A DNA stretch of 64,000 nucleotides from assembly GCA_041690255.1 (NCBI GenBank), contig JAWLHU010000006.1, positions 248,001 to 312,000 on the forward strand, given 5' to 3'. The notes under the pieces were generated by a model that was not told where the DNA came from, searched no databases, and worked only from the letters and a program-made list of their open reading frames with translations. The DNA comes from JAWLHU01 sp041690255. Lineage in GTDB: Bacteria; Bacillota; Sulfobacillia; Symbiobacteriales; Symbiobacteriaceae. A program made the translations under genes and the position numbers. Below are positions 36,136 through 44,637 of this stretch, piece after piece; positions within the stretch are counted from its first letter, which is position 1, and every line of letters begins with the position of its first letter.

Positions 36136-37257
36136 TCACCGGGCGGTGAAGCTCCCCCGTGTGGCATGGACCAGCCGCAGGGCCACGGAGGGCAGGAGAT
36201 GGCCCAGCATGATCAGGCCGTCGCCCAGGACCGGTTGCATGAGCCAGGACTGCACCCAACGGGCGATGCGGAGCCGCTGGTCGAACTCGATGCGGTAGGC
36301 GCGGGTGTACGTCTCGGCGTAGCGCTCCCACGTGATCCGCCCGCCCAGGTAGTCCAGGGCAGGCTCCCGGTTCAGCTCGGCGCACCGCAGGGCCATGGCC
36401 ATGCCGTCGCCGACCAGGGGTGGGATCATGGCCGCCGCATCGCCCAGGAGGGGCATGGTGCGCCAGGGGACCGGCCGCTGGTGGGTGTCGACCCCGGAGA
36501 CCGCCACCTCTGTATCGGGCAGGGGCAGCCCCCCGTCCAGTCGCCCGGCCAGGGCGGGGTTCTGGAGCCGGGCCGTCTGGAAGAAGCCCTCCGCACTGTT
36601 GCCGGCCTGCCGGAATGCCTCCTGGCTGACCAGGGCGGAGCAGTTGAGCCGTCCGCCGTTCACCGGGGCGATGCCGACATAGCCGCCCCGCACGAAGTAG
36701 AGTTCGACCTGCTCGCCCTGCGGCAGCCCCTCGTAGTGGCGCTTCACCCCGATCCAGGCCCGCCCCCGGGCCGGGGGCCGGTGAGCCCGCAGGCCCGGCA
36801 GCGTCTGGCGCCCCCAGGCGGCGATGACCAGACGGCTGCGGAGCCAGTGGCCATCCACCGCTACCCGGAAGGAACGGTGCTCCGGCACCACGTGCGAGGC
36901 GACGGCTCCCGACCGGACCTCGGCTCCCGCCGCCCTCGCCGCCTCCAGCAGCGCCCGGTCCAGCAGGTAGCGGCTGACGCCCCAGGCCGCCGCCGGCAGC
37001 CGGACGGTCAGGGCCAGGCCGGAGCGGCCGGCCAGGTGGGCGGAGCGCAGGGCCGTGGGACCGAGCCGCTGGACGGTCTGGAGCAGGTCGAGCCGCTGGA
37101 GGGACTGGATCGCATCGGGGGAGAGGAACTCGCCGCAGACTTTGTGCCGGGGGAGTTCTCGCCGCTCCACCAGCAGGACGTCCCGCCCTTCCCGGGCGAG
37201 GGCTGCGGCCAGCGAAGCCCCCGCCAGGCCGCCGCCAATGACGATCACCTCTCGCAT
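36136..37257 (-). CDS. FAD-dependent oxidoreductase (geranylgeranyl-reductase-like)
   Basis: A 373-residue protein. FAD binding is shown by VIGGGLAGASLAAALA (residues 6-21), ERRELPRHKVCGEFLSP and the second motif LLGDAAAMIPPLVGDGMAMALR (about 276-297). This is the family of flavin-dependent reductases/monooxygenases that act on isoprenoid or polyketide intermediates. The gene overlaps the methyltransferase gene by 13 bases. In other Firmicutes such a pair often accompanies a type III polyketide synthase, but none is seen within this window. Confidence 0.83.
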   Translation of the reverse strand: MREVIVIGGGLAGASLAAALAREGRDVLLVERRELPRHKVCGEFLSPDAIQSLQRLDLLQTVQRLGPTALRSAHLAGRSGLALTVRLPAAAWGVSRYLLDRALLEAARAAGAEVRSGAVASHVVPEHRSFRVAVDGHWLRSRLVIAAWGRQTLPGLRAHRPPARGRAWIGVKRHYEGLPQGEQVELYFVRGGYVGIAPVNGGRLNCSALVSQEAFRQAGNSAEGFFQTARLQNPALAGRLDGGLPLPDTEVAVSGVDTHQRPVPWRTMPLLGDAAAMIPPLVGDGMAMALRCAELNREPALDYLGGRITWERYAETYTRAYRIEFDQRLRIARWVQSWLMQPVLGDGLIMLGHLLPSVALRLVHATRGSFTAR

Positions 37258-37976
37258 GGCTGACCCGTCCCGGGGAGCGTGAGCAGGTAGCGGAAGAAGG
37301 GGCGCCAGGCGAGGTGCAACGGCTCGAGGCCGGGGTGGGCCCGGAGGGCGAGGAGCTCAGGGGCCCGGAAGCCCCGGCGGACGGAGAGGGGGGCATCGTG
37401 GCGGATCATCTGGTTGCGGGAGAGGAGCCGGGTGGCCAGCCGGATCAAGCCCTCGGCCAGGGGGTGTCGGTGCAGGTCGTTGATGACCACGCCCAGGCGG
37501 GCCGCCCGCTGCAGGGCACCCAGCGCCCGGGGCAGGTCGGCGGTGGGGATGTGGTGCAGGACGAGGGAGGCGGTGACCAGGTCGGCCCGCCCGGGGGCCA
37601 GGTGGTAGAGGTCGCCCTGCTCCACCCGGACCCGGGGCTCCTGCTGGTAGAGCCGGGCGGCGTAGTCGCAGGTCTCGGGGTGGATGTCGATCAGGGTGAT
37701 CCGCAGGTCGATGCCAGCCCAACGGGCCCAGCGGAGGAGGAGCCGGTTCGACTCCCCGCCGCCGGCGCCGACATCGAGGAGCGTGAGCTGCCTCGGCCGC
37801 CCGGCGCTTCGCCAGATGCGGTAGACCCCCTCCAGGGTAATCCAGGGAGCGCCCAGCAGCCGGTTAATCCAGGCGAGTTGGGTCAGCGCTTCGGTGAGTT
37901 CCCGCCCGCCGACGCGCAGGTCATCCATGATCTCCGGCACTTCGGAGCGGATGGCTCGTGTGTACTGGTAGTCCAT
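37245..37976 (-). CDS. SAM-dependent methyltransferase
   Basis: A 243-residue class I methyltransferase. Motif I is LTLLDVGAGGGESNRLLL (about residues 64-81), followed by the acidic turn ITLIDIHPETC and motif IV-like DLVTASLVLHHIP (about 131-143). The C-terminal part (DAPLSVRRGFRAPELLALRAH) matches methyltransferases found next to FAD oxidoreductases of polyketide-like clusters. ATG follows GGAGGG. It is the first gene of the three-gene minus-strand unit and its stop is inside the next gene. Confidence 0.83.
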   Translation of the reverse strand: MDYQYTRAIRSEVPEIMDDLRVGGRELTEALTQLAWINRLLGAPWITLEGVYRIWRSAGRPRQLTLLDVGAGGGESNRLLLRWARWAGIDLRITLIDIHPETCDYAARLYQQEPRVRVEQGDLYHLAPGRADLVTASLVLHHIPTADLPRALGALQRAARLGVVINDLHRHPLAEGLIRLATRLLSRNQMIRHDAPLSVRRGFRAPELLALRAHPGLEPLHLAWRPFFRYLLTLPGTGQPCER

Positions 37977-38077
37977 CTGCGTTTCACCCTCCGCCCCTAG
38001 CCTGCCCGTCCGGGGAAGGGCCGAAACCTTGGGGTGGCGAAAGCCGTCTCACTAAGGCAATCGTTAGACAGCTGGGG

Positions 38078-38397
38078 GTGGAGTGTTTGCGCCTCGTGGG
38101 GGCCATACTGGTGCTCCTGTCTCTGCTCTCCCTGCTGACCGGGTGCAGCCCCGGCCGGATCTTCGGCATCGGGGGCGGGCCGAAGACGTACACCACGCCG
38201 GAGGCGGCGGTGGAGCTGGACGGGCAGCGGGAGATTGCCGTGCTCCGGCAGGTCGAGGTCGAGGGCGGGATCATTCTGCTCTACCTGCTGGAGGGGGAAC
38301 CAACCCCGCAGGTGACCTTCGTGAGGGGGATGTTGTCAACGAGGACGGCGACTGGGTGGTGAGCAGCGAGCCGCTCCTCGTGGGTCTTCAGCAGTAG
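38078..38397 (+). pseudogene. Small lipoprotein, frameshifted
   Basis: A hydrophobic leader with lipobox LLTGC is followed by an Arg/Gly segment and a short beta-rich domain (EIAVLRQVEVEGGIILLYLLEGE). The frame closes at 38362 with nonsense (MLSTRTATGW). Adding one G to the GGGGG run near 38325 instead yields VTFVRGDVVNEDGDWVVSSEPLLVGL, ending at 38397. The start is uncertain (GTG 38078 or TTG 38087). No function is recognised. Confidence 0.65.
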
Positions 38398-38445
38398 GCG
38401 GCTGTGGGGCCGGGGGGCTGGGCCGTGGGGCTGACTGGCCCTCGG

Positions 38446-38609
38446 AGCTGTCTGGATTTGCCCACTCCCGCCCCAATAAGGCGCGCGAAAACGGACAGTT
38501 CCAGACTGAGAATGCGGGTTTCAGCCATTGGCAGGCCCCAAAACCCCTTAGCTGTCCGTATTTGCCACCATCGTAGGCCTTGCTGTGGGCAAATCCGGAC
38601 AGCTAGCCG
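38446..38609. repeat. REP/BIME-like palindromic element, copy 1
   Basis: Four boxes in alternating orientation: GCTGTCTGGATTTGCCC, AACGGACAGTTCCAG, GCTGTCCGTATTTGCC and GGGCAAATCCGGACAGC. Boxes 1/2 and 3/4 can pair. The same boxes, order and similar spacing occur at 45581-45754. It fills the 300-base gap before the HTH-nuclease gene. Confidence 0.8.
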
Positions 38610-38702
38610 CCCGAACCAGCGAAAAGCCCTCTGAAGAGACAGGGTTTACCATATTATTCCACGAACTCCCACAGAGAAACCACTGTGCGGAGGGATGCTC
38701 CC

Positions 38703-39653
38703 ATGGAGAACCGGATCCTTCACGTGCCCATCTCTCTCTTGCTGGACCCCGATCAGAACGCCTCCACGAAGCTGATCTGGATGGCACTGCGCCTGCGCCC
38801 CGGCGCCAGCCCGGCCGACCTGCTGGCTCAGACCGGGCTCTCTCGCCACACCGTCCGGACAGGCACGATCCAAGCCAAGGCATACACTTGTACGCCGGGC
38901 GGGCCCAAGACCAGAGTCCCCGCGAGGCTAATGGCAGAGCCCGAGGTCGGGCCTCAGGCAAAGGTGCTCTACGGCATACTCCAGGGCACCCCGGGCTTCC
39001 GGGAGCCGAGCGGGGAGTTCACCTACGCCACCCTCTGCTCGTTGACGGGTCTCGGTCGCAACACCCTGCGGAAGGCCATGGCTGAACTGGCGAAAACGGG
39101 CTGGATCCAAACCGCACAGGCAAGCCAGTTCAAGCCCATTCGCTTCACGCTTGGCACCCCGGAGCAGTGGAGCTGCCAGGCCGAGGTCGCTGCTGCCCGA
39201 CGCCGGCTGAGGCGGGGCCGGTTCGGCGGTGAGGCGATCATGCAAGAGCACCTCTCCCTGCTGATCGACTCTGACCAGTTCACCGACAACGCCCGGCCCG
39301 GCTTCCTGATCAATCCGCTGACCGGGGAGCGGCTGGAGCTGGACCGGTTCTACCCGCCCAACGTCGCCTTCGAGTACCACGGCGCCCAGCACTTTGGCGC
39401 CACGGAGCGGTTCACGCAAGCCGAAGCCGATGCCCAGCATGTGCGGGATCTGATCAAAGCAGGGATCTGCCTCTACCGGGGCATTCACCTGGTGATCATC
39501 ACCGCGGAAGATCTCACCCTGGAGGGGATGATCCGGAAGATCGGGCAGTGTATGCCGCTGCGCAATCTCGCCGGCCGCGAGCCGCTGATCGACTTACTGG
39601 AGGAGGCCAGCCTGACCTACCGCGCATCGATCCCCGCAAGGCGCGCCAAGTAG
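38703..39653 (+). CDS. Winged-helix protein fused to a nuclease-like domain
   Basis: A 316-residue protein; ATG 38703 lies 8 bases after GGAGGG. Residues 1-165 look like two winged-helix units (STKLIWMALRLRPGASPADLLAQTGLSRHTVR and YATLCSLTGLGRNTLRKAMAELAKTGW). Residues about 185-300 contain LDRFYPPNVAFEYHGAQHFGATERF, then HVRDLIKAGICLYRGIHLVIITAEDL. That layout (E-L-D, then F-E-Y-x-G, then a helix) is typical of small PD-(D/E)XK or Vsr-like nucleases. I infer a DNA-binding nuclease, possibly from a mobile or phage source. No partner gene is evident. Confidence 0.7.
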   Translation: MENRILHVPISLLLDPDQNASTKLIWMALRLRPGASPADLLAQTGLSRHTVRTGTIQAKAYTCTPGGPKTRVPARLMAEPEVGPQAKVLYGILQGTPGFREPSGEFTYATLCSLTGLGRNTLRKAMAELAKTGWIQTAQASQFKPIRFTLGTPEQWSCQAEVAAARRRLRRGRFGGEAIMQEHLSLLIDSDQFTDNARPGFLINPLTGERLELDRFYPPNVAFEYHGAQHFGATERFTQAEADAQHVRDLIKAGICLYRGIHLVIITAEDLTLEGMIRKIGQCMPLRNLAGREPLIDLLEEASLTYRASIPARRAK

Positions 39654-39700
39654 GCGCAGGCCCCACGACGGGCTATCCACGGCGGGCCCCACGCACAAAG

Positions 39701-39740
39701 AGAGCCGGTACCCATCCCGTGAAGGATCGGTGCCGGCTCT
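39701..39740. terminator. Terminator hairpin between convergent genes
   Basis: AGAGCCGGTACC (39701-39712) and GGTGCCGGCTCT (39729-39740) form a 12-bp stem with one mismatch, then TTCC. Confidence 0.7.
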
Positions 39741-39749
39741 TCCCATGCA

Positions 39750-40586
39750 CTACGCCAGACCCGTCAACTCCTCGCTCACTTGCCAGAGCCGCTTCGCCAC
39801 AGCGGCGTCCCTCGCCTCCGCCGACGGCTTCGCTACCCGCTTCCGCACGAAGTACTCCCCGGTCACCCCCTCGACCGCCGGCGAGCTGGCCAGGTAGATC
39901 GATGTCTCCGCCCCCTGCTCCGGGGTGATCGTGAACGGGCTCAGCAGGCCCATGAGGAAGGCTGATCCCTTCGAACCCGTGCCGAAGCGGGTCCGCACGA
40001 ACCCCGGATGCAGGGCGTTGACCGTCACCCCGCTCCCATCCAGCCGGCGGGCCAGCTCCTTGGTGAAGAGGATGTTGGCCAGCTTCGACTGACCGTACGC
40101 CATCCAGGCGCTGTACCGTCGCTCGCCCATGAGATCATCAAAGTGGATGCGTCCCGCCGCATGAGCCCCCGAGCTGACGTTAATGATCCGGGCCGGCGCA
40201 CTCACCTTGATCAGATCGAGCAGCAGGTTGGTCAGCAGGAAGTAACCGAGGTGGTTGACGGCAAAGGTGGTCTCGTACCCGTCCACCGTGACACTGCGAT
40301 GCGGCATCAGCGCCCCGGCGTTGTTGACCAGGACGTGCAACCGGTCGTACCGCTGCCGGTACTCCGCCGCAAACTGCCGGATCGACTCCTGTGAGGAGAA
40401 GTCGCAGAGCATCAGCTCCACCAGCGGATTGCCCGTCTCCTGCCGGATCTCCTGCACCACCGGCTCGGAGCGCTTCCGGTCCCGGCAGACCATGATGACC
40501 GTCGCCCCCATGCGAGCCAGTTCCCGGGCCGTCACCTTGCCGATGCCCGAGTTGGCCCCGGTCACCACACAGATCTTCCCCTTCAT
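39750..40586 (-). CDS. SDR oxidoreductase, retinol-dehydrogenase-like
   Basis: A 278-residue extended-type SDR. It has TGANSGIG (about residues 9-16), the Arg of CRDRKRSE for NADP binding, NNAG (about 89), the catalytic Ser in NVSSGAH (about 141) and Tyr-Lys in YGQSKLAN (about 164-171). The substrate is unknown. It is the last gene of the minus-strand operon; its ATG overlaps the stop of the phosphotransferase gene (ATGA). Confidence 0.87.
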   Translation of the reverse strand: MKGKICVVTGANSGIGKVTARELARMGATVIMVCRDRKRSEPVVQEIRQETGNPLVELMLCDFSSQESIRQFAAEYRQRYDRLHVLVNNAGALMPHRSVTVDGYETTFAVNHLGYFLLTNLLLDLIKVSAPARIINVSSGAHAAGRIHFDDLMGERRYSAWMAYGQSKLANILFTKELARRLDGSGVTVNALHPGFVRTRFGTGSKGSAFLMGLLSPFTITPEQGAETSIYLASSPAVEGVTGEYFVRKRVAKPSAEARDAAVAKRLWQVSEELTGLA

Positions 40587-41572
40587 TCACCGTTCCCCTT
40601 TCTTTCCGCCCACCCTGCGACCCGCTCGACCAAGTCCGCCGCGTCATCTGGCTCCAGCGCGGCTTCAACCGCCCATCGGATGGTCGACTCCGCCGCGGTC
40701 CCCCCGCCGTAGCGCCCTGCCCACCAGACCAGGGTGGCGGCACGCCGCACCCGGAAGAGGAACGGCAGCGCCTCGATCTCCGCACCGGTCACCGCTTGAT
40801 GGGCCGTGTAGCCGCGGACGAACGCCTCGCCCATCTCCCAGCGGAGCGCGCCCTTCCACTGGAGCCAGGCCCGGAGCCCCATGCTGAAGTCGAGGGCCCG
40901 CAGGTCCCAGGAGGCGAGTTCGAAGTCCAGCACAGCCGAGACCCGGTCCCCGAGCATCAGCAGGTTGTAGGGCACATAATCCCCGTGGATCACCTGCTGG
41001 GGCAGACGGCCGTACCAGTGCGCCCGCTCGGCCAGGACGCCATCGATCAGGTGGATCAGCCGTTCCCGGCTCGCCGCATCCACCCAGGGCAGGTCGGCGG
41101 CCAGCCGTGGGTCGGGGAACAGCGGGTCGATCAGATCCAGGTCGGCGTACGTCCCGCCCCGGTTCTCAGCCGGAGGGATGGCGGCCATTGCCCGGTGGAG
41201 GAGCCCCAGCGCGGCACCGGCGCTCTCCGCCTGGGCCGGGGTGGCCGGCTCGCAGAAGGCGCCGGGTATGACCGGGGCGAGGAGTGCAAGTGCCTGACCG
41301 TCATCCACCGGGATGGTCGGGGCCAGGTCCCCGCTGCGGGACCGCATCGGCCTGGGCACCTGAAAGGGCAGCTCGGCCCCGGCCAGGGCGGTCAGCACTG
41401 CCATCTCGAAGGCGACGGTCTCCGGCCTGCGGCCCGCCGGGTAGATGCGCAGAATGTAGTCCCCGGAATCCGCAGAGACCCGGAAGCTCCGGTTGTTGAT
41501 GCCGCCCTGCAGCAGCTCGATCTGCCCTACCTGCCCCACAGGCCAGGCAGCCGCCACGGTTGCTGGGTGCAT
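40583..41572 (-). CDS. Phosphotransferase of the aminoglycoside phosphotransferase / homoserine kinase II family
   Basis: A 329-residue protein; ATG 41572 follows GGGGGAGGAAG and starts 1 base after the GNAT stop. The APH-fold motifs are present: LQGGINNRSFRV with YILRIYP (ATP lysine replaced by Arg in this stretch), the catalytic loop VIHGDYVPYNLLM (about residue 195) and the metal-binding LDFELASWDLRALDF. The phosphate acceptor could be a small alcohol or an antibiotic; the sequence does not decide. Confidence 0.83.
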   Translation of the reverse strand: MHPATVAAAWPVGQVGQIELLQGGINNRSFRVSADSGDYILRIYPAGRRPETVAFEMAVLTALAGAELPFQVPRPMRSRSGDLAPTIPVDDGQALALLAPVIPGAFCEPATPAQAESAGAALGLLHRAMAAIPPAENRGGTYADLDLIDPLFPDPRLAADLPWVDAASRERLIHLIDGVLAERAHWYGRLPQQVIHGDYVPYNLLMLGDRVSAVLDFELASWDLRALDFSMGLRAWLQWKGALRWEMGEAFVRGYTAHQAVTGAEIEALPFLFRVRRAATLVWWAGRYGGGTAAESTIRWAVEAALEPDDAADLVERVAGWAERKGNGE

Positions 41573-41573
41573 A

Positions 41574-42128
41574 TCAAGCTTCCTCCCCCTTCCTGCCGCG
41601 GAACTCATCCTCCAGGATCGACATCATGATGAAGTCGTGGAACTGGTGGTTGTAGAAATAGCCGTCGCGCTGGATCCCCTCCTTGCGGAAGCCGATCTTC
41701 GCGTAGAAGCGGAGCGCCTTCGCGTTGAAGCCCACGACACCGATGGATATGCGATGCAGGGCGAGGGCGCCGAAGGCATAGTCCAGCAGCAGATGGATCG
41801 CCTCGGTGCCGTGGCCGCTGCCGCGGGCCGCGGTATCGCCGATGATGATCGAGAGATCGCTCGTCCGCCACGGGTGGAAGATGCGGAGCAGCCCGCATTC
41901 ACCGATCACCCGGTCATCCTCCTTGCGGACGATGGCGAACCAGACCCGGCTCTGGTCCTGGTTGACCCGCTGCATCCAGCCGTCGGCGGCCGCCTGAGAT
42001 GTGGGCATCGCCTCGCCGGTCAAGGCACGGACCTCCGGGTCGTTCATGTGCGTGCGGATGATCGCCAGGTCCTCGGGCTCGAACGGGCGCAGGTAGATCG
42101 CTTCTCCGATAAGAAACGGCGTGTTCAT
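41574..42128 (-). CDS. GNAT acetyltransferase, RimJ/RimL-like
   Basis: A 184-residue protein with the RimJ/RimL layout: IYLRPFEPEDLAII at the N-terminus, SIIIGDTAARGSGHGTEAIHLLLDYAF with the CoA loop (about residues 94-120), and NAKALRFYAKIGFRKEGIQRD. Likely acetylates an N-terminus or small amine. It is tightly packed in the operon. Confidence 0.88.
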   Translation of the reverse strand: MNTPFLIGEAIYLRPFEPEDLAIIRTHMNDPEVRALTGEAMPTSQAAADGWMQRVNQDQSRVWFAIVRKEDDRVIGECGLLRIFHPWRTSDLSIIIGDTAARGSGHGTEAIHLLLDYAFGALALHRISIGVVGFNAKALRFYAKIGFRKEGIQRDGYFYNHQFHDFIMMSILEDEFRGRKGEEA

Positions 42129-42158
42129 CGAGGATTGCCCCTTTCGTCGGTGGGTTGC

Positions 42159-42659
42159 TCAGCGCTTGCGTGGAATCGTCAGGGTCTGCCACTCCGCATC
42201 CTTCAGAAGTTTGGCGATGTAGACGATCTGGCCGATATGGTAGGAGTAGTGGTACATCTGCCGCTCAATCGCCTCGATGACGCTGTGCGGCTGGTTGCGT
42301 ATGTAGATGGTGCGCAGCAGATCTGCCTCGGTGATGCCGTTCAGGGTTCCGAGGAAGGTGCTCCAGCCCTCGTTCCAGGCCGTGAGCAGATCCGATCGGG
42401 TGGTCCCCTCGGCGACGAACTCGCCGTCCCGGTCACGGCTCTCCTTCTCGCCATCGGTCGTGAAGAAGTCGGTCCAGCGGGAGATCATGTTCCCGCTCAT
42501 GTGCTTCATGATCACGGCGATGCTGTTCGACTCGGCGTTGGGCGTCCAGAAGAGCTGATCATCTGCGAGCTGGGCGATGGCCCGCTCCGCCGTCTGCCGG
42601 GCCTCGGTGAACCGGCTCCGCACGCTCTTCAGATACTCGGTTGCCACATCGTTCTGCAT
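42159..42659 (-). CDS. DinB-superfamily protein (DUF1572 / YfiT-like)
   Basis: A 166-residue four-helix protein. The metal-site histidines of the DinB fold appear in IMKHMSGN (about residue 53) and MYHYSYHIGQIVY (about 133-145), with SNSIAVI before the first. Family members include thiol-S-transferases and DNA-damage-inducible proteins. It is in the long operon between a lipoprotein and a GNAT gene. Confidence 0.82.
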   Translation of the reverse strand: MQNDVATEYLKSVRSRFTEARQTAERAIAQLADDQLFWTPNAESNSIAVIMKHMSGNMISRWTDFFTTDGEKESRDRDGEFVAEGTTRSDLLTAWNEGWSTFLGTLNGITEADLLRTIYIRNQPHSVIEAIERQMYHYSYHIGQIVYIAKLLKDAEWQTLTIPRKR

Positions 42660-42677
42660 AGGTACCTCCCGGGGTGA

Positions 42678-44003
42678 TTAGTCGGGCTGAATCCAGTGTA
42701 GCGCTCTGTCGGGCAGGTGGGCCACAAGGAGCTGGGACCCGCCGGCCTTCCAGAGGAGGGGGGCGAGGCCATCGCTATCCGGCACGCTGCGCACCTCGCC
42801 GGTGCTCAGGTCAACGATGAAGAGCTGGGAGCGGCCTGCGCCGAAGGAGACGGCGTAGGCCAGCCGGGAGCGATCCGGCGAGATGACACCAATCTGGTCG
42901 ATGGGGCCGGTGCCAAGTGCGGTACCGCCATCGTGGGTGGAGAGGAGCCGGTCACCCAGGTGGATGCGGAGTTGCTGCCCGGCCTTCGCAGCGTAGAGCA
43001 GGTCACCGCTCTCCGGTAACCACGCCATGGACGGCGCCCAGTCCCGGACCAGCTTCACCTGCGTGCCATCGGTGGTGTCGACGATGCGGAGGGTGCGCAC
43101 CGGCTCCGTGCTGTTCGGGGACCAGGTCTCGATGACGAGGGCCAGGTGGCGGCCGTCTGGCGACCAGATGCCGGGGCTCATGCGGTAGATGGCGCCCTCC
43201 GGGAGCGGCGGGTCGCCGGGCGGCACATCTCGCCAGATGGTCCGGCTGCTCCCGTCCACGAGATCGCGGATGGTCAGGGTGGCACCCATGTAGGGGGCCA
43301 GGGCGAAGCGGCGCCGATCCGGGGCGATGGAACCGCCGCCGGAGAAGTCCTCATCGGGCAGTCGGGTACCATCGGCCAGGTGGAAGAAGAGGTTCATGGG
43401 GCCGCAGCAGCCGGCCGAGACCTGGAGGAGGCCCTTGCCGCCCTGGAGCCACTGGACCTCGGCCAGCTTGGCCGCCGTGGTCACCTGCTTGGCGGTCCGG
43501 GCTTCGGGGTCCAGCAGCCAGACACTGCTCTGATCGGTGGTCAGGGAGCCTTCGCCCAGTAGGGCCTTGCTCTCGTCGGGCGACCACGAGACGGCCAACT
43601 TGCTGTCTTGGAGGCCGGGGAACCGGTCGGTCAGGTCGGTCACCCCTCCGGTAGATGGTTCGATCAGCAGGAGCGTCGGACCTGCTGCGTTGGCCAGGAG
43701 CCACCTGCCGCCCGGCGACCAGTGGAGGCTGCGGATCTTCTTGTCCCCGGTCGTGACAAGGGTCTCGGCGCCGGACTGGTCGTAGAGGGTGAGGCCGTCC
43801 AGGCCCAGGGCGACGCGGGCTCCATCGGGGCTGACGGCGAGGGGCATCAACTGGTCGAGCAGGGGGATCGGGGGTGCAGGCTGAGGTCTGGCCTGGGGCT
43901 CGGGCTGGGGCGTGGCCTGGGGTGCTGACCCACATCCGCCCGCCACCAGGAGGCTCCCCAGGGCAAGGACCAGGAGAGCGAGGGAGCGGAACCGCTTCTG
44001 CAT
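42678..44003 (-). CDS. TolB-like propeller lipoprotein
   Basis: A 441-residue protein with lipobox LVAGGC (Cys about residue 24) and a Pro/Gln/Ala linker. Propeller repeats follow: LHWSPGGRWLLANA, VSWSPDESKALLG, GIWSPDGRHLALVIETW, GVISPDRSRLAYAVSF. Anchored to the outer leaflet; no enzymatic signature. Its ATG starts 1 base after the DUF402 stop, so it is co-translated in the operon. Confidence 0.8.
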   Translation of the reverse strand: MQKRFRSLALLVLALGSLLVAGGCGSAPQATPQPEPQARPQPAPPIPLLDQLMPLAVSPDGARVALGLDGLTLYDQSGAETLVTTGDKKIRSLHWSPGGRWLLANAAGPTLLLIEPSTGGVTDLTDRFPGLQDSKLAVSWSPDESKALLGEGSLTTDQSSVWLLDPEARTAKQVTTAAKLAEVQWLQGGKGLLQVSAGCCGPMNLFFHLADGTRLPDEDFSGGGSIAPDRRRFALAPYMGATLTIRDLVDGSSRTIWRDVPPGDPPLPEGAIYRMSPGIWSPDGRHLALVIETWSPNSTEPVRTLRIVDTTDGTQVKLVRDWAPSMAWLPESGDLLYAAKAGQQLRIHLGDRLLSTHDGGTALGTGPIDQIGVISPDRSRLAYAVSFGAGRSQLFIVDLSTGEVRSVPDSDGLAPLLWKAGGSQLLVAHLPDRALHWIQPD

Positions 44004-44004
44004 G

Positions 44005-44637
44005 CTATGCTCCTCCCTGGTCGCTCAGGTCGAGCCGGTGCTGGTACTGCCGGCCCCGCTCACCGGGTTGCAGCATAGGGAACTGGGCGATGGGGAGTCG
44101 CTCCATTGGGGGTTGCTGTGGAAAGGCGGGGAGGGGCGCAAAGGGAGCGATGCGGTCCAGAAAGCTGACGAGCCCTTCCGATCGGAGGATGCCGAGCAGG
44201 TCGGCCATCCCGGCCCGGGCGCCATCCCGCTCGGTCTCGGCCGGCCACCCCATCCGCACGGCCACGGCGAAATCATCCTCGTCGATTACGGCGAACGACC
44301 TGCCATCGGGGGCCACCAGCACATCTAGCCAGAGGTCCATGTTGTAGAGATCATCGCCCATGATAAAGTGCGGCGTGCAGATATCGCAGTTGAAGCTCCA
44401 GTCGACCGGGCCCGGCTCGGTGATGAAGCGACCGTCCAGGTCCATGCTGCAGTTGACCTCGAACCAGCGGTCGGGGAACGAGTAGTGGCGCAGGATTTGA
44501 TCCGGCCCGACCCGGACATCGTAGACGACGGCGTGATCATCCCACCGGCGGATGGATCCAGCGGGCACGGTGAAGGCCCGGACGGTATCCGGCGCATGGT
44601 AGTTGAAAAACCGCACAGCATTTCGCTCCCTCATCAT
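44005..44637 (-). CDS. DUF402-domain protein
   Basis: A 210-residue protein. The DUF402 signature is clear: RHYSFPDRWFEVNCSMD, NMDLWLDVLVAPDGRSFAVIDEDDF with the Asp/Glu cluster. Some DUF402 proteins are nucleoside di/triphosphate phosphatases or ribonuclease-linked; the role here is not known. It overlaps the BNR lipoprotein gene by 4 bases (ATGA), showing translational coupling. Confidence 0.8.
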   Translation of the reverse strand: MMRERNAVRFFNYHAPDTVRAFTVPAGSIRRWDDHAVVYDVRVGPDQILRHYSFPDRWFEVNCSMDLDGRFITEPGPVDWSFNCDICTPHFIMGDDLYNMDLWLDVLVAPDGRSFAVIDEDDFAVAVRMGWPAETERDGARAGMADLLGILRSEGLVSFLDRIAPFAPLPAFPQQPPMERLPIAQFPMLQPGERGRQYQHRLDLSDQGGA

